From the NCBI GenBank assembly GCA_035713725.1, contig DASTMZ010000154.1:1-64000 (forward strand): DNA of 64,000 bases, in the 5' to 3' direction. Position 1 is the stretch's first letter. Each line of letters starts with the position of its first letter. A program made the translations under genes and the position numbers. Below, piece after piece: positions 33,323-42,891 of this stretch. The notes under the pieces are model-generated. The model made no database searches, had not been told where the DNA came from, and saw only the letters and a list, made by a program, of their open reading frames with translations. The stretch is from DASQPR01 sp035713725. GTDB taxonomy: Bacteria > Actinomycetota > Actinomycetes > Mycobacteriales > Micromonosporaceae.

Positions 33323-33474
33323 AACGCGTTGGATAAGGTCGACGGGGCAGGGTACCCGCAATCATCGACAACGATTCGCAACATGCGGAAAAGATCCTAA
33401 ACCCGGCATAACGTACGCAGCGGCTGCCAACTCGTGTCCGACAGGTGGGCGGCGGCGTGCCAGGATGGTGCACG

Positions 33475-34653
33475 ATGCGACTACCAACGCTGCGCCGCTC
33501 CCGGGCCACCGAACCCGGGGTGATCAGCGGCACCGTACGGCTTGACCGGCGTACCAAGCGCCTGGTAGGACGCCTGCGCCCGGGCGACATCGCCGTGATC
33601 GACCATGTCGACATCGACCGCGTGGCGGCCGACTCACTCGTCGCGGTCGGAGTCCTGGCGGTGCTCAACGCGAAGCCGTCGATCTCCGGCCGCTACCCGA
33701 ACCTCGGGCCGGAGGCGCTGGTCAACGCCGGCATCGCGCTCTTGGATGACCTCGGCGAGGACGTGTTTCGGTCGTTGGGCGAAGGCGACCAGGTGCGCAT
33801 CGAGGGCAATGCGGTCTTCATCGGCGAGGAGAAGATCGCGAGCGGCGTCCGCCACGATGCCGCATCGATCCACTTGGCCATGGCGGAGGCGCGGGAGGGC
33901 CTGTCGGTTCAGCTGGAAGCGTTCGCCGCCAACACCATGGACTTCCTCAAGCAGGAAAAGGAACTCCTGCTGGACAACGTCGGCGTGCCGGACGTCACCA
34001 CGAAGATCGCCGGCAAGCACGCGTTGATCGTCGTGCGGGGCTACGACTACCAGGCCGACCTCGAGGTGCTTCGGCCGTACATCCGCGAGTTCAAGCCCGT
34101 GCTGATCGGCGTGGACGGCGGCGCGGACGCGCTCGTCGAGGCGGGCTACAGCCCGGACATCATCATCGGCGACATGGACTCGGTCTCCGACGACGTGTTG
34201 CGCTGCGGCGGCGAGATCATCGTCCATGCGTACCCGGACGGGCGGGCACCGGGCCTGTCCCGCGTCAACCACCTCGGTCTGTCCGCGACGATGTTCCCGG
34301 CGGCGGCGACGAGCGAGGACATCGCCCTGCTGCTCGCCGACGAAAAGGGCGCCACCATGATCGTCGCCGTCGGCACGCACTCCACCCTGGTGGAGTTCCT
34401 CGACAAGGGCCGCAATGGCATGGCGTCCTCGTTCCTTACCCGTCTCAAGATCGGCGGTAAGCTGGTCGACGCCAAGGGCGTCAGTCGCCTGTACCGGCAG
34501 ACGATCTCCGGTCCCGCGCTCCTGCTGCTCGTCCTGACGGCGATTGCCACGATGGCGGCCGCCGTCGCGATCTCCACGGTTGGCCGGGCGTACGTGAGCC
34601 TGCTCGCCGAGTGGTGGGATCACTTGATCTTCTCCGTACGAGGGCTGTTGTAG
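33475..34653 (+). CDS. steA: SteA-like septation protein (TPK-like fold)
   Basis: 392 residues. The core resembles thiamin pyrophosphokinase (VLIGVDGGADALVEAGYSPD, IIGDMDSVSDDVL), and a hydrophobic segment near residues 343-365 anchors it to the membrane. In Corynebacterium the homologous SteA works with SteB at the division septum and in cell-wall integrity; Rv1697 is the M. tuberculosis counterpart. Next to steB here, with a one-base overlap (TAGTG). Start ATG 33475 chosen over ATG 33445 as it begins the conserved MRLPTLRRSRATEPGVISGT. Confidence 0.85.
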   Translation: MRLPTLRRSRATEPGVISGTVRLDRRTKRLVGRLRPGDIAVIDHVDIDRVAADSLVAVGVLAVLNAKPSISGRYPNLGPEALVNAGIALLDDLGEDVFRSLGEGDQVRIEGNAVFIGEEKIASGVRHDAASIHLAMAEAREGLSVQLEAFAANTMDFLKQEKELLLDNVGVPDVTTKIAGKHALIVVRGYDYQADLEVLRPYIREFKPVLIGVDGGADALVEAGYSPDIIIGDMDSVSDDVLRCGGEIIVHAYPDGRAPGLSRVNHLGLSATMFPAAATSEDIALLLADEKGATMIVAVGTHSTLVEFLDKGRNGMASSFLTRLKIGGKLVDAKGVSRLYRQTISGPALLLLVLTAIATMAAAVAISTVGRAYVSLLAEWWDHLIFSVRGLL

Positions 34654-35588
34654 TGATCAACTTTCGGTATCACGTCGTCTCGCTGACGGCGGTGTTCCTC
34701 GCGCTCGCCATCGGCCTGATCGTGGGGACGGCGGCGCTCAACGGGCCGCTCTCCGACGAGCTGAAGCATCAGGTGACCCAGTTGTCGGCGCAAAACCAGC
34801 AATATCGCGCGCAGGTCAACAACTTGAACGAAGACGTCAACCAGAAGGAACAGTTCGCCAATCAGATCGCACCGCTCGTGCTTTCCGGCAAGCTCACCGG
34901 CCGTCGGGTGCTCATCGTGTCGACCCAGAACTCCAAGGGCGACGTGAAGGATCTAGAGGCCGACCTGCAGCTGGCCGGCGCCAAGGTGACCGGGCATATC
35001 GAGACGCAGGACAGCTTCGTCAACCCGGCGAACAACGAGGCGCTCCTGGATCTCGCCGCGCAGGCGCTGAACACCACGGAGATCCCGGGCCTGCCGGCGA
35101 ATAGCGACGGCGTCGAGACGTCCACGGCACTGCTCGCGGCGGTCCTGATGGACCATCAGCCGCCGGTGCCGGCCGCCGACCGGACGCGCATCCTCAACGC
35201 GTACGCGAACGCGCACTACATCAACGTCGACGGCGGACAGGTGGACGGCACGGCCGAGGCGGTGGTGGTTCTCGCCGGGCTGCCCTACACCGACCAGGAG
35301 GCCAGCCAGGAGAATCAGCGCGTGGTCACCATGGTCGACCAGTTCGACAAGGCCGGCCCGATCGTGGTGGGCGCCGCGAGCACGGTCGGCAACGGCAACG
35401 TCATCAGTGCGGTGCGTGGCGACGCGTCGCTGAAAACGACGGTGTCCAGCGTCGACAACGACAACACGCTGCAGGGCCTGCTCGCCGTCACGCTCGCGCT
35501 GAACGAGCAGATCGTCTACGGCCGCACCGGCCACTACGGTCTCGCGTCGAACGCGACCGCGTTGCTGCCCAAGCTGCCTGAGTCATGA
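34653..35588 (+). CDS. steB: SteB/MctB-like membrane-anchored protein
   Basis: 311 residues: INFRYHVVSLTAVFLALAIG is an N-terminal membrane anchor (7-27), followed by a coiled coil (LKHQVTQLSAQNQQYRAQVN, about 40-70) and a large extracytoplasmic domain. The family is called copper transporter MctB in M. tuberculosis (Rv1698) and SteB in Corynebacterium, where it partners SteA at the septum. GTG 34653 overlaps the steA stop; the gene ends in an ATGA overlap with the MraY-like gene. Confidence 0.85.
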   Translation: MINFRYHVVSLTAVFLALAIGLIVGTAALNGPLSDELKHQVTQLSAQNQQYRAQVNNLNEDVNQKEQFANQIAPLVLSGKLTGRRVLIVSTQNSKGDVKDLEADLQLAGAKVTGHIETQDSFVNPANNEALLDLAAQALNTTEIPGLPANSDGVETSTALLAAVLMDHQPPVPAADRTRILNAYANAHYINVDGGQVDGTAEAVVVLAGLPYTDQEASQENQRVVTMVDQFDKAGPIVVGAASTVGNGNVISAVRGDASLKTTVSSVDNDNTLQGLLAVTLALNEQIVYGRTGHYGLASNATALLPKLPES

Positions 35589-36466
35589 TCACAGTCCGGC
35601 GTGGCCTGCTGCTCGGGCTCGGCGTCGCCGCCGGGCATCGCGCACTCGAGATGGCGCGTCAAATGCCGCGCGGCGACGACTGGCACCGGACGAATTACCG
35701 TGGGCGTACGGTCAGCCTCGCTGGCGGTCCGGCGCTCGCCACCGCGGCCACCGTCACCGCGGCGGCCGGCGCCGGCGCGCCCTCGCTGGCCGCGGCCGCG
35801 ATTCTGGCCGGTGGCACCGCTGGCGCGGTCGGCTGGTATGACGACATCGTGGGGGCACGGCCGGACCAGGCGACCGCGAAGGGATTCCGCGGCCATCTCG
35901 CGGCGCTGCGCGACGGCCGCGTAACGAGCGGCATGGTGAAGGTCGCCGGTGTGGGTCTCGCTGGTCTCGCCGCTGCGGCACTCGCCGAGGCTGGCTCACC
36001 CCGAGGTCGCGGCCCGTTGCGGCGGATCGCCAACGTCGCGCTCGGCGGCGGCGTGATTGCGGGTACGGCAAACCTCGTCAACCTGCTCGACCTGCGACCC
36101 GGACGCGCGATCAAGGCAGGCACGCTGATCGCCGCTCCGATGATCGCCGGGCCGGCCGGCGGGCTTGTGGCGGGACCAGTCGGTGCCGCCGCGGCGGTGC
36201 TGCCCGCCGATCTGGCCGAGGAGGTCATGCTCGGTGACGCCGGCGCGAACGCGTATGGCGCGCTGATCGGCCTCGCGCTGACCGTACGCTGCGGACCGTT
36301 GCGCCGCGCCGCGCTGCTCGCCGGCATCGCTGCGCTCACCGCCGCGAGCGAAAAGGTGAGCTTCACCAAGGTGATCGAGGCGACGCCGGGCCTGCGCGAG
36401 TTCGACGCGCTCGGCAGACGTACCGTGCGCGACGAACCCGGTGTGGCGTCGCCGACCGGAAGCTGA
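35585..36466 (+). CDS. MraY/WecA-like membrane glycosyltransferase
   Basis: A 293-residue Ala/Gly-rich integral membrane protein with about eight hydrophobic segments. Features of the polyprenyl-phosphate sugar-1-phosphate transferase family are kept: WYDDIVGARP (near 83-92, the Asp-Asp pair), NLVNLLDLRPGRAIKAG (near 160-176, in place of NxxNxxDGLDG) and MLGDAGANAYGALIGL (near 215-230). The DGLDG loop is changed to DLRPG, so the enzyme may use another substrate or have lost activity. Between steB and a MurJ-like flippase, so a cell-wall lipid role is likely. Confidence 0.75.
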   Translation: MITVRRGLLLGLGVAAGHRALEMARQMPRGDDWHRTNYRGRTVSLAGGPALATAATVTAAAGAGAPSLAAAAILAGGTAGAVGWYDDIVGARPDQATAKGFRGHLAALRDGRVTSGMVKVAGVGLAGLAAAALAEAGSPRGRGPLRRIANVALGGGVIAGTANLVNLLDLRPGRAIKAGTLIAAPMIAGPAGGLVAGPVGAAAAVLPADLAEEVMLGDAGANAYGALIGLALTVRCGPLRRAALLAGIAALTAASEKVSFTKVIEATPGLREFDALGRRTVRDEPGVASPTGS

Positions 36467-36474
36467 GGCGGGCG

Positions 36475-38394
36475 GTGGCGCGCGACCGGTCACGGGCGGT
36501 CACCGATGGCACGGCCGGGATCGCCGCATCGGCCGCGACCGCGGACGCTGCCATGGACACCGGCGTCGATGTCACCGTGGACAACGTCGGTGCTTCCGTG
36601 GACAACGCGGTCGACGTCACGGTCGACAGATCGGCGGTAGCACCCGGCATCGGGCGACTGGCCGGCGCGGCCGCACTGATCGCGGTGCTCACCATCGCGA
36701 GCCGGCTGCTCGGCTTCGTGCGTACCCTCGTGCTCGGCAAGGTCGCGATTGGATCGTTGTCGACGGCGTACCTGACCGCGAACACGATCCCGAACATCAT
36801 CTTCGAGATCGTCGCCGGAGGCGCGCTGGCGAGCCTGGTGGTCCCGCTGGTCGCCGGCGGGGTCGCGCGACGCGACCGGCATACGGTCGGTGCCACCGCG
36901 TCCGCGTTGATCAGCTGGGTGCTCGTCATCCTCGTACCGCTCGCCGTGGTGGTCGCGGTGTTCGCCCGGCCAATCGTGACCGTGCTCCTCGGTGCGGTGT
37001 CCGCGGAACGTACGACGACCATCGACGTCGGTACCCGGATGCTCGAGATCTTCGCACCGCAGATCCCGCTCTACGGCATCGGCATCGTGCTGTCCGGTCT
37101 GCTGCAGGCGCACCGCCGCTTCGCGTGGCCGGTATTGGCGCCGTTGATGTCGAGCGTCGTGGTGATCGGCACGTATATCGCGTACGGCCTCGCCGAGCCG
37201 TCCACGTCAACGCTTGCCGGGGTCAGCGTCGGTGGTCAGCTGATCCTCGCGATCGGTACCACGCTCGGCGTGGTGGCGCTCTCGCTCAGCCTGGTCATCC
37301 CGGTGCGCCGGCTGCGCCTGCCGTGGCGACCGACGCTGCGATTCGACGAACGCGCGCGCCACAGCGTCCGGGGGCTCGCCGCGGTCGGTGTCGTCACCGT
37401 TGTGGCACAACAGTTGACGCTCGCGCTGGCCACGCGCCTGGCGAACGGCGGTACGGCGGGCATCTACGTCTTCACGCTCACCCAGACGATCTATCTGGTG
37501 CCGTGGAGTGTTCTCGCGTTGCCGGTGGCCACGTCGGTGTTCCCGGCGCTGGCTACCGCGTACGCGGCGCGCGACGAGTCGGCATACCGCCGGACGTCGG
37601 CCGGCGCGACCCGCAGCGTCGCACTCCTGTCCGCGCTGGGCGCCGCCGCGCTGATCGCCGCCGCCGCGCCGATCGCTCGGCTGTTCGCCGCGACCGCGAG
37701 CAGCACGCGGCCCGACCCGTCCGCGCTGACCGCGGCGATCATCGCGTTCGCGCCCGGGCTGCTGGGCTACGGCCTCTACGCATTGCATTCGCGCGCACTG
37801 TTCGCCCGCGGCGAGAACCGGTTCGCGGCGGTCGCGACGCTCGTGGGATGGGGCACCGTAGCGGGGGCCTCGATCGGACTGTCGCTGGCCTTCGGGCCGG
37901 CCGACCGCATCACGGCACTCGGGGCGGCCAACAGCGCCGGCATGATCGTGTTGGCGGTCGTGCTGCTAGCCATGATCGCCCGTCGGGCCGGCCGCGACGC
38001 GGTGCACGGCGCCACGCGCGCGTTGGGCACCGCCGTGCTGGCGGGTACGCTCGCCGCCGCGGCCGGGATCGCGGTCCGGCTGCCGTTGCCGTCGTCGCCA
38101 GGAGTCGGCGGCGACATCGTGGCGGGTCTGCTGTCCGGACTCGTCGCGCTGGTGGTCTTCGCGGCCGTCGCGTGGGTCGCGGACCGGGCCGATGCCCGCC
38201 TGATGATCACGAGATCGCTGGCGGCCGTGGCTAGGCGCCGTCGTGTCGCCGCATCGGGAGCCGCCGAGGTGCCCTCCGATCGGGACGTCGAGCAAGTGAC
38301 CGGCCCGACCCGCGATCACGACGCCAGCGGTGACAATGGGGCGTCGGCGAACGGCCACGACCAGGGGCGTACGCAGCAGAGCGACACGCCGTGA
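36475..38394 (+). CDS. MurJ/MviN-like lipid II flippase
   Basis: A 639-residue MOP-superfamily transporter with about 14 membrane segments. AALIAVLTIASRLLGFVRTL (residues near 64-83) with conserved Arg, AYLTANTIPNIIFEIVAGGA, and the later LLGYGLYALHSRALFARGEN carry the MurJ pattern. MurJ flips lipid II across the membrane for peptidoglycan synthesis. A 60-residue cytoplasmic N-terminus and a charged C-terminal tail of about 60 residues are lineage-specific. GTG 36475, 8 bases after the MraY-like gene. M. tuberculosis MviN carries a further pseudokinase domain; this one does not. Confidence 0.87.
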   Translation: MARDRSRAVTDGTAGIAASAATADAAMDTGVDVTVDNVGASVDNAVDVTVDRSAVAPGIGRLAGAAALIAVLTIASRLLGFVRTLVLGKVAIGSLSTAYLTANTIPNIIFEIVAGGALASLVVPLVAGGVARRDRHTVGATASALISWVLVILVPLAVVVAVFARPIVTVLLGAVSAERTTTIDVGTRMLEIFAPQIPLYGIGIVLSGLLQAHRRFAWPVLAPLMSSVVVIGTYIAYGLAEPSTSTLAGVSVGGQLILAIGTTLGVVALSLSLVIPVRRLRLPWRPTLRFDERARHSVRGLAAVGVVTVVAQQLTLALATRLANGGTAGIYVFTLTQTIYLVPWSVLALPVATSVFPALATAYAARDESAYRRTSAGATRSVALLSALGAAALIAAAAPIARLFAATASSTRPDPSALTAAIIAFAPGLLGYGLYALHSRALFARGENRFAAVATLVGWGTVAGASIGLSLAFGPADRITALGAANSAGMIVLAVVLLAMIARRAGRDAVHGATRALGTAVLAGTLAAAAGIAVRLPLPSSPGVGGDIVAGLLSGLVALVVFAAVAWVADRADARLMITRSLAAVARRRRVAASGAAEVPSDRDVEQVTGPTRDHDASGDNGASANGHDQGRTQQSDTP

Positions 38395-38419
38395 CGAGCG
38401 GCGCATGGACGGGAGGCAC

Positions 38420-39694
38420 GTGAGCGCAGTGCGCGACGGTGACGCGCCACGGACCGCCTCGGCGGCGGGCCAGGCGGCAACCGGCGCGTCCGGCCCGACG
38501 GCCCAGTCCGGCTCGGCGGCTCAGTCCGGCCCGGTCGGCGTACCCACCGGACCTGTCGTGTCGCCGACCGAGCGTGCCGCGCCGAGCGGCGACCGCACGC
38601 CCACGCGCGTCGCGTTGGTCCTCGCATCGAGCACCGGTGGGATCGGACGGCATGTGCGCTCGCTCACGTCCGGCCTGGCGGAGCGCGGCATGACCGTTGC
38701 GGTCTACGCGCCGGAGGAGACTGGCCGGCTGTTCGCGTTCGAGTCACTTGGCGCGACGTTCACCGCGGTCGAGATTCCCGCCACACCACAACCCGGCGAC
38801 CTGCGTAGCGTTCGCGATCTCCGGCAGGCACTTTCCAGCGATGGCGTTGACGTGGTGCACGCACACGGCCTGCGTGCCGGTCTCGTCGGCGGTTGGGCGC
38901 GACCCGATCGTGTGCCGCTGGTCGTCACGTGGCATAACGCGGTGCTCGCCGGTGGGCTGCGCGGGCACGCGTACCGCCTGCTCGAACGCCGGGTGGCGCG
39001 GATGGCCGATGTGACGCTCGGAGCATCACGCGACCTGGTCGACCGCGCGATCACGGTCGGCGGCCGGGACGTACGCCTGGGGGCGGTCGCCGCGCCGACA
39101 CTCGCACCCGCGCGGCGCTCGCGTGCCGAGGTCCGCGCCGAACTCGGGCTGGACGACGACACGCCGCTGATCCTGTCCGTCGGACGCCTGCATCCGCAGA
39201 AGGGATACGAGACGCTCGTCGAGGCGGCGGCCAGGTGGCGCGATCGCCGGCCGGAGCCGCGCGTCATGATCGCCGGCCAGGGCCCGTCATTCCTCGCGCT
39301 CACCGCCGAGGTCTCCCGGCTCGACGCGCCGGTGACGCTGCTCGGCCACCGCGACGACGTCGCCGACCTGCTTGGCGCGGCGGACCTCGCGATCGTCTCG
39401 AGCGTTTGGGAGGCGCGTCAGCTGTTCGCCCAGGAGGCGCTGTGGGCCGGCGTACCGCTGGTGTCCACCGCGGTCGGCGGTCTGCCGGAGTTGCTCGGCG
39501 ACGGTGCGGTTCTGGTGCCGGCGGCCGATGTGGCCGCGCTCGACGCGGCGGTCCGCGAACTGCTTGACGACTCCGGCCGCCGGCGGCTGCTCGCCGACGC
39601 CGGTCGCACGCAGGCAATGACCTGGCCGACCGACAACGACACGGTGCGCCAGGTGGTCGAGGTCTATACCGAACTGCTCGGCGGCGCGCCGTGA
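38420..39694 (+). CDS. Glycosyltransferase family 4 protein
   Basis: A 424-residue GT-B glycosyltransferase. After a disordered Ala/Ser/Thr N-terminus (about 60 residues), ALVLASSTGGIGRHVRSLTS opens the acceptor domain; VVHAHGLRAGLVG follows; the donor domain shows LILSVGRLHPQKGYETLVEA, MIAGQGPS, and the nucleotide-sugar motif SSVWEARQLFAQEALWAGVP with VGGLPELLGDGAVLV. The E-x7-E motif reads EARQLFAQE. Substrates unknown; context suggests envelope glycans. GTG 38420 follows GGGAGG by three bases; ATG 38405 and GTG 38429 are alternatives. Confidence 0.85.
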   Translation: MSAVRDGDAPRTASAAGQAATGASGPTAQSGSAAQSGPVGVPTGPVVSPTERAAPSGDRTPTRVALVLASSTGGIGRHVRSLTSGLAERGMTVAVYAPEETGRLFAFESLGATFTAVEIPATPQPGDLRSVRDLRQALSSDGVDVVHAHGLRAGLVGGWARPDRVPLVVTWHNAVLAGGLRGHAYRLLERRVARMADVTLGASRDLVDRAITVGGRDVRLGAVAAPTLAPARRSRAEVRAELGLDDDTPLILSVGRLHPQKGYETLVEAAARWRDRRPEPRVMIAGQGPSFLALTAEVSRLDAPVTLLGHRDDVADLLGAADLAIVSSVWEARQLFAQEALWAGVPLVSTAVGGLPELLGDGAVLVPAADVAALDAAVRELLDDSGRRRLLADAGRTQAMTWPTDNDTVRQVVEVYTELLGGAP

Positions 39695-42111
39695 AGTGGC
39701 GCAGGCGAACCCCCGCTTGGAAGGCGGCCCGACGGCGCAATCCCGCACCACGCTGGCGCACGGCACCTCGGTGGCGGTCCGCGCCGTGGCGGGATGCGGC
39801 CCGGCGGAATCCGGGCAGCCGGCGCAACGCCGCGTCCTGGCGGCACCCGTCGACCTGGCGGAACGGGCTGACCTTGCGGAACGGGCTGACCTTGCGGAAC
39901 GGGCTGACATGGCGTAACGCGCTCACATGGCAGCGTTTGCTGACGTGGCTGCGGCGGGTTGGCCCGTACGTCGCCGCGTTCGTCGTGGCCATCGCCGCGA
40001 TCGTCGGTCTGATGGAGCGTCCGTCGACGGTCTCCACTACGCATCGCGCCGACTATGTGATCATCGCGGGTGCCGCCGGGCTGCGTTGGGACGACGTCAA
40101 CGCGAGTGACACGCCGACGCTGTGGCGCCTTGCGCAACACGACGCGATCGCTGCGCTCACCGTACGGTCGGCGCACAGCCCGACGTGTCCGAACGACGGT
40201 TGGCTGACGCTCGGCGCGGGCAACTACGCGCTGCGATCAGTGACAACGGCTCGCGGGCAGTGCCCGCCGGTCAGCGCGCCGATCTCGAGCCCGGACGGCA
40301 TCGGGGCGAGCGTCGGCGACCAGGCCGCGGTCAACGGCTACAACCATGCGCTGTCGTACGGCGCCGAGCCCGGCGCGCTCGCGGAGGCGGTCCGGTGCAC
40401 CGTGGCGGTCGGCACCGGCGCGGCGATTGCGGCGGCCCGGCCGTTCGGGCGCGTCGACCGATACGTGAAGACCATGCCGGCCGACCCGACGAACCTACTC
40501 CGGGACTGTACGTTGTCGATCGTCGATGTCGGTACGGTCAGCGGCCCGACGCCGGATGCGCGCGCGGTACAGGCCCGAGCCGTGGATGCGAACCTGGCTC
40601 GGTTGCTCGCTGCCCGGCCGGCACACTCACTCGTGCTCATCGCCGGGCTGTCCGACACCGACCCGTCGTCGCGGCTGCACGTCGCGATCGCCGACGGTGC
40701 CGGATTCACCGGCGGCTGGCTGACCTCCACGAGCACCGGTCGGGCCGGCTACCTGCAGGTGGTCGACCTCGCACCGACCGTGCTCGCGGCACTCGGCCGT
40801 CCCGAGCCGACCAAGCTGTTCGTCGGGTCGCAGGCGCAAAGTGTCGGTGGCCGGCCCACTGATCCGACGTCCGCCATCGCGCGGCTCGCCGACGCGGACC
40901 ATCAGGCCGCGGTCCGGCAGGGCGTGGCCGACTGGTTCTTCGGCCTGTACGCGGTCGGCGTCACGTTGCTGTTGATCGTCGCCGTACCCCTGCTGCGTCG
41001 GGCGCGCCGTTCCGCGGAGCCGCACGGTCCACCGCCAATCTCCCGCCGTACCGTCCATGCCATTGAGCTGCTGCTGGTTACCGCCGGCGTGTCGATTCCG
41101 GCCGCGGTGCTCTCGGACACCGTGCCGTGGTGGCGATTCAGCCGACCCGGCCTCGCATTCGCGCTGGTCGGCGCCGTCTTCGCGGCGGCGGTGACAATGC
41201 TGGTGTGGCTGGCCGGTCGGCGGCGTGGCGCGCTCGGCCTGTTGGGCGGCGCCGCCGTGGTCAGCGCCGGCGTGATCGGCATCGACGTGATCACCGGCTC
41301 GCACCTTCAACTCAACGGCGTGGTCGGCTACTCGGCCGCGGCCGGTGGTCGGTATGCCGGGATGGGTCCGGCCGGCCTCGGCGCGTTCATCGCCGGGGTG
41401 CTGCTGTCGGCGGCGTGTGCCGCGCAGTACGTACCGCCACGGCGCTGGCGTCCGGCCGTCGTCGCGGCGATCGTCGGCATCGGTGTGATCATCGTCGGTT
41501 CGCCGTACCTTGGCGCGGACGCCGGTGGTGCACTCGCGCTGACCGCTGCCGGGTGCCTCGCGGCGGCAATAGCCGGCGGCGGGTGGGTCACGTTTGCCCG
41601 GCTCGCGTGGGCGGCGTTGGCCGGTCTCGTGGTGCTGGTCGGATTCGCGGTGCTCGACTTGCGCCGTCCGGTCGAGGACCGTTCGTCGGTCGGCAGGTTC
41701 ATCGCGCAGTTCCATGCCGGGACGGCCGGCTCGTCGGTGCACCTGACCGGCGTCAACGACGTCGTGACGTCCGCGTCCAACGCGATCAGCGTCCTGGTTC
41801 TGGTGGCCATCGCCTACAACCTCGCGGTGCTGCTGCGGCCGTGGGGCGGTCTGATGCGACTGTTCGGCCTTTACCCAGCGGTGCGCGGTGCGCTGACCGG
41901 TGTCGCGGTCGCGTCCGTGCTCGCCGGAATCATTGACGGCGTCGGCCTCACGACGGCCGGCGGTGCCGCGGCGGTCACGCTGCCGCTCGTCACGCTGGCC
42001 GCGCTGCAGGTCCTCGATCACGCCGACGACCGTACGCAGGGCGAGGTGCCGCTGCCCGAGGCGAAACCGCGGCCCACCGTCGACATCCGGGAACCGGAGC
42101 CGGCGAGCTGA
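39691..42111 (+). CDS. Large multi-pass protein with phosphatase-like ectodomain
   Basis: 806 residues. A very basic Arg/Trp-rich N-terminus (1-90) with tandem repeats precedes a membrane segment (VGPYVAAFVVAIAAIVGLM). An extracytoplasmic domain (about 110-400) follows with DYVIIAGAAGLRWDDVN, TLWRLAQHDAIAALTVRS and LQVVDLAPTVLAALGRPEP, which recall the alkaline-phosphatase superfamily, but without clear metal ligands. The C-terminal half has about ten hydrophobic segments. A similar protein sits in this place in other actinobacteria, role unknown. GTG 39691 overlaps the glycosyltransferase stop. Confidence 0.75.
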   Translation: MKWRRRTPAWKAARRRNPAPRWRTAPRWRSAPWRDAARRNPGSRRNAASWRHPSTWRNGLTLRNGLTLRNGLTWRNALTWQRLLTWLRRVGPYVAAFVVAIAAIVGLMERPSTVSTTHRADYVIIAGAAGLRWDDVNASDTPTLWRLAQHDAIAALTVRSAHSPTCPNDGWLTLGAGNYALRSVTTARGQCPPVSAPISSPDGIGASVGDQAAVNGYNHALSYGAEPGALAEAVRCTVAVGTGAAIAAARPFGRVDRYVKTMPADPTNLLRDCTLSIVDVGTVSGPTPDARAVQARAVDANLARLLAARPAHSLVLIAGLSDTDPSSRLHVAIADGAGFTGGWLTSTSTGRAGYLQVVDLAPTVLAALGRPEPTKLFVGSQAQSVGGRPTDPTSAIARLADADHQAAVRQGVADWFFGLYAVGVTLLLIVAVPLLRRARRSAEPHGPPPISRRTVHAIELLLVTAGVSIPAAVLSDTVPWWRFSRPGLAFALVGAVFAAAVTMLVWLAGRRRGALGLLGGAAVVSAGVIGIDVITGSHLQLNGVVGYSAAAGGRYAGMGPAGLGAFIAGVLLSAACAAQYVPPRRWRPAVVAAIVGIGVIIVGSPYLGADAGGALALTAAGCLAAAIAGGGWVTFARLAWAALAGLVVLVGFAVLDLRRPVEDRSSVGRFIAQFHAGTAGSSVHLTGVNDVVTSASNAISVLVLVAIAYNLAVLLRPWGGLMRLFGLYPAVRGALTGVAVASVLAGIIDGVGLTTAGGAAAVTLPLVTLAALQVLDHADDRTQGEVPLPEAKPRPTVDIREPEPAS
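39856..39927 (+). repeat. 18-bp tandem repeats (RNGLT units)
   Basis: Four consecutive 18-bp units, TGGCGGAACGGGCTGACC and variants, encode WRNGLT, LRNGLT, LRNGLT and WRNALT in the basic cytoplasmic N-terminus of the multi-pass protein. The last unit has diverged most. Confidence 0.9.
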
Positions 42112-42123
42112 CTCCCGCAGCGG

Positions 42124-42891
42124 CTACGCGTCGCGCACCAGGAACGCGACCGCTCCGAGCAGCAGCGCGGCCGCGGCGTACGCGGCGAGCACGCCGAGCC
42201 CGTACCACGGTCGGATCGGCAGCCGGTCGAGATGCGTGGTCGCTTGAATGGCGAGCCCGGAGGACATCGGTGCGTACTTTTCGATCCGGTGCCGCCAGCG
42301 TTCGTCGGAGACCAGTTGCGCGATGATCGGCGCGACGTACAGCAACGCGATCATCGTCGTGATGGCTCCGGCGGTGTGCCGCACGAGCGCGCCGACGCCG
42401 ACGCTGAACAGCGCGATGAGACCGAGGTACGCGACCGTGCCGAAGTACGCCCGCCGGGTCGCCTCGTCGGCGAGTGACAGCGGCAGGTATCCGTCGACCG
42501 GGATGCCGCGCCCCACCACGAACGTGGCGACCACCGCGATGGCACTGGTGACGAGCACCGTGGCGGTGACCACCGCGGCCTTCGCGCCGAGTACCGTCAA
42601 CCGGCGCGGACGTGCTGCCAACGTGGTCCGGATCATCATCGTGTCGTATTCCGACGTGATGGCGAGCGCGGCCAACACGACGATGGCCAATTGCGCGAGG
42701 TACACCCCACTCAAGCTGAGTTGCGGCATGTCCTGTTCACAATGCGACGCGCAGTGCGTAGTGCCGAGACTCCACATCAGCAGCGAACCGGTGGCCACCG
42801 TCAACGCGATCAGCGCGACGATCGACCACGCGGTGCTCGGCACCGTACGCAGCTTCGTCCACTCCATGCGCATCGCGGCGGCGCTCGTCAT
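42124..42891 (-). CDS. ABC transporter permease (ABC-2 type)
   Basis: A 255-residue permease with six hydrophobic segments. MRMEWTKLRTVPSTAWSIVA is the typical start of ABC-2 exporters of this group, with a short extracellular loop (THCASHCEQDMPQLS, two Cys), IAITSEYDTMMIRTTLAARP and the final VLAAYAAAALLLGAVAFLVR. Last gene of the leftward ABC operon; its ATG overlaps the stop of the upstream permease (ATGA). The paired permeases probably form a heterodimer with the ATPase. Substrate unknown. Confidence 0.85.
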   Translation of the reverse strand: MTSAAAMRMEWTKLRTVPSTAWSIVALIALTVATGSLLMWSLGTTHCASHCEQDMPQLSLSGVYLAQLAIVVLAALAITSEYDTMMIRTTLAARPRRLTVLGAKAAVVTATVLVTSAIAVVATFVVGRGIPVDGYLPLSLADEATRRAYFGTVAYLGLIALFSVGVGALVRHTAGAITTMIALLYVAPIIAQLVSDERWRHRIEKYAPMSSGLAIQATTHLDRLPIRPWYGLGVLAAYAAAALLLGAVAFLVRDA

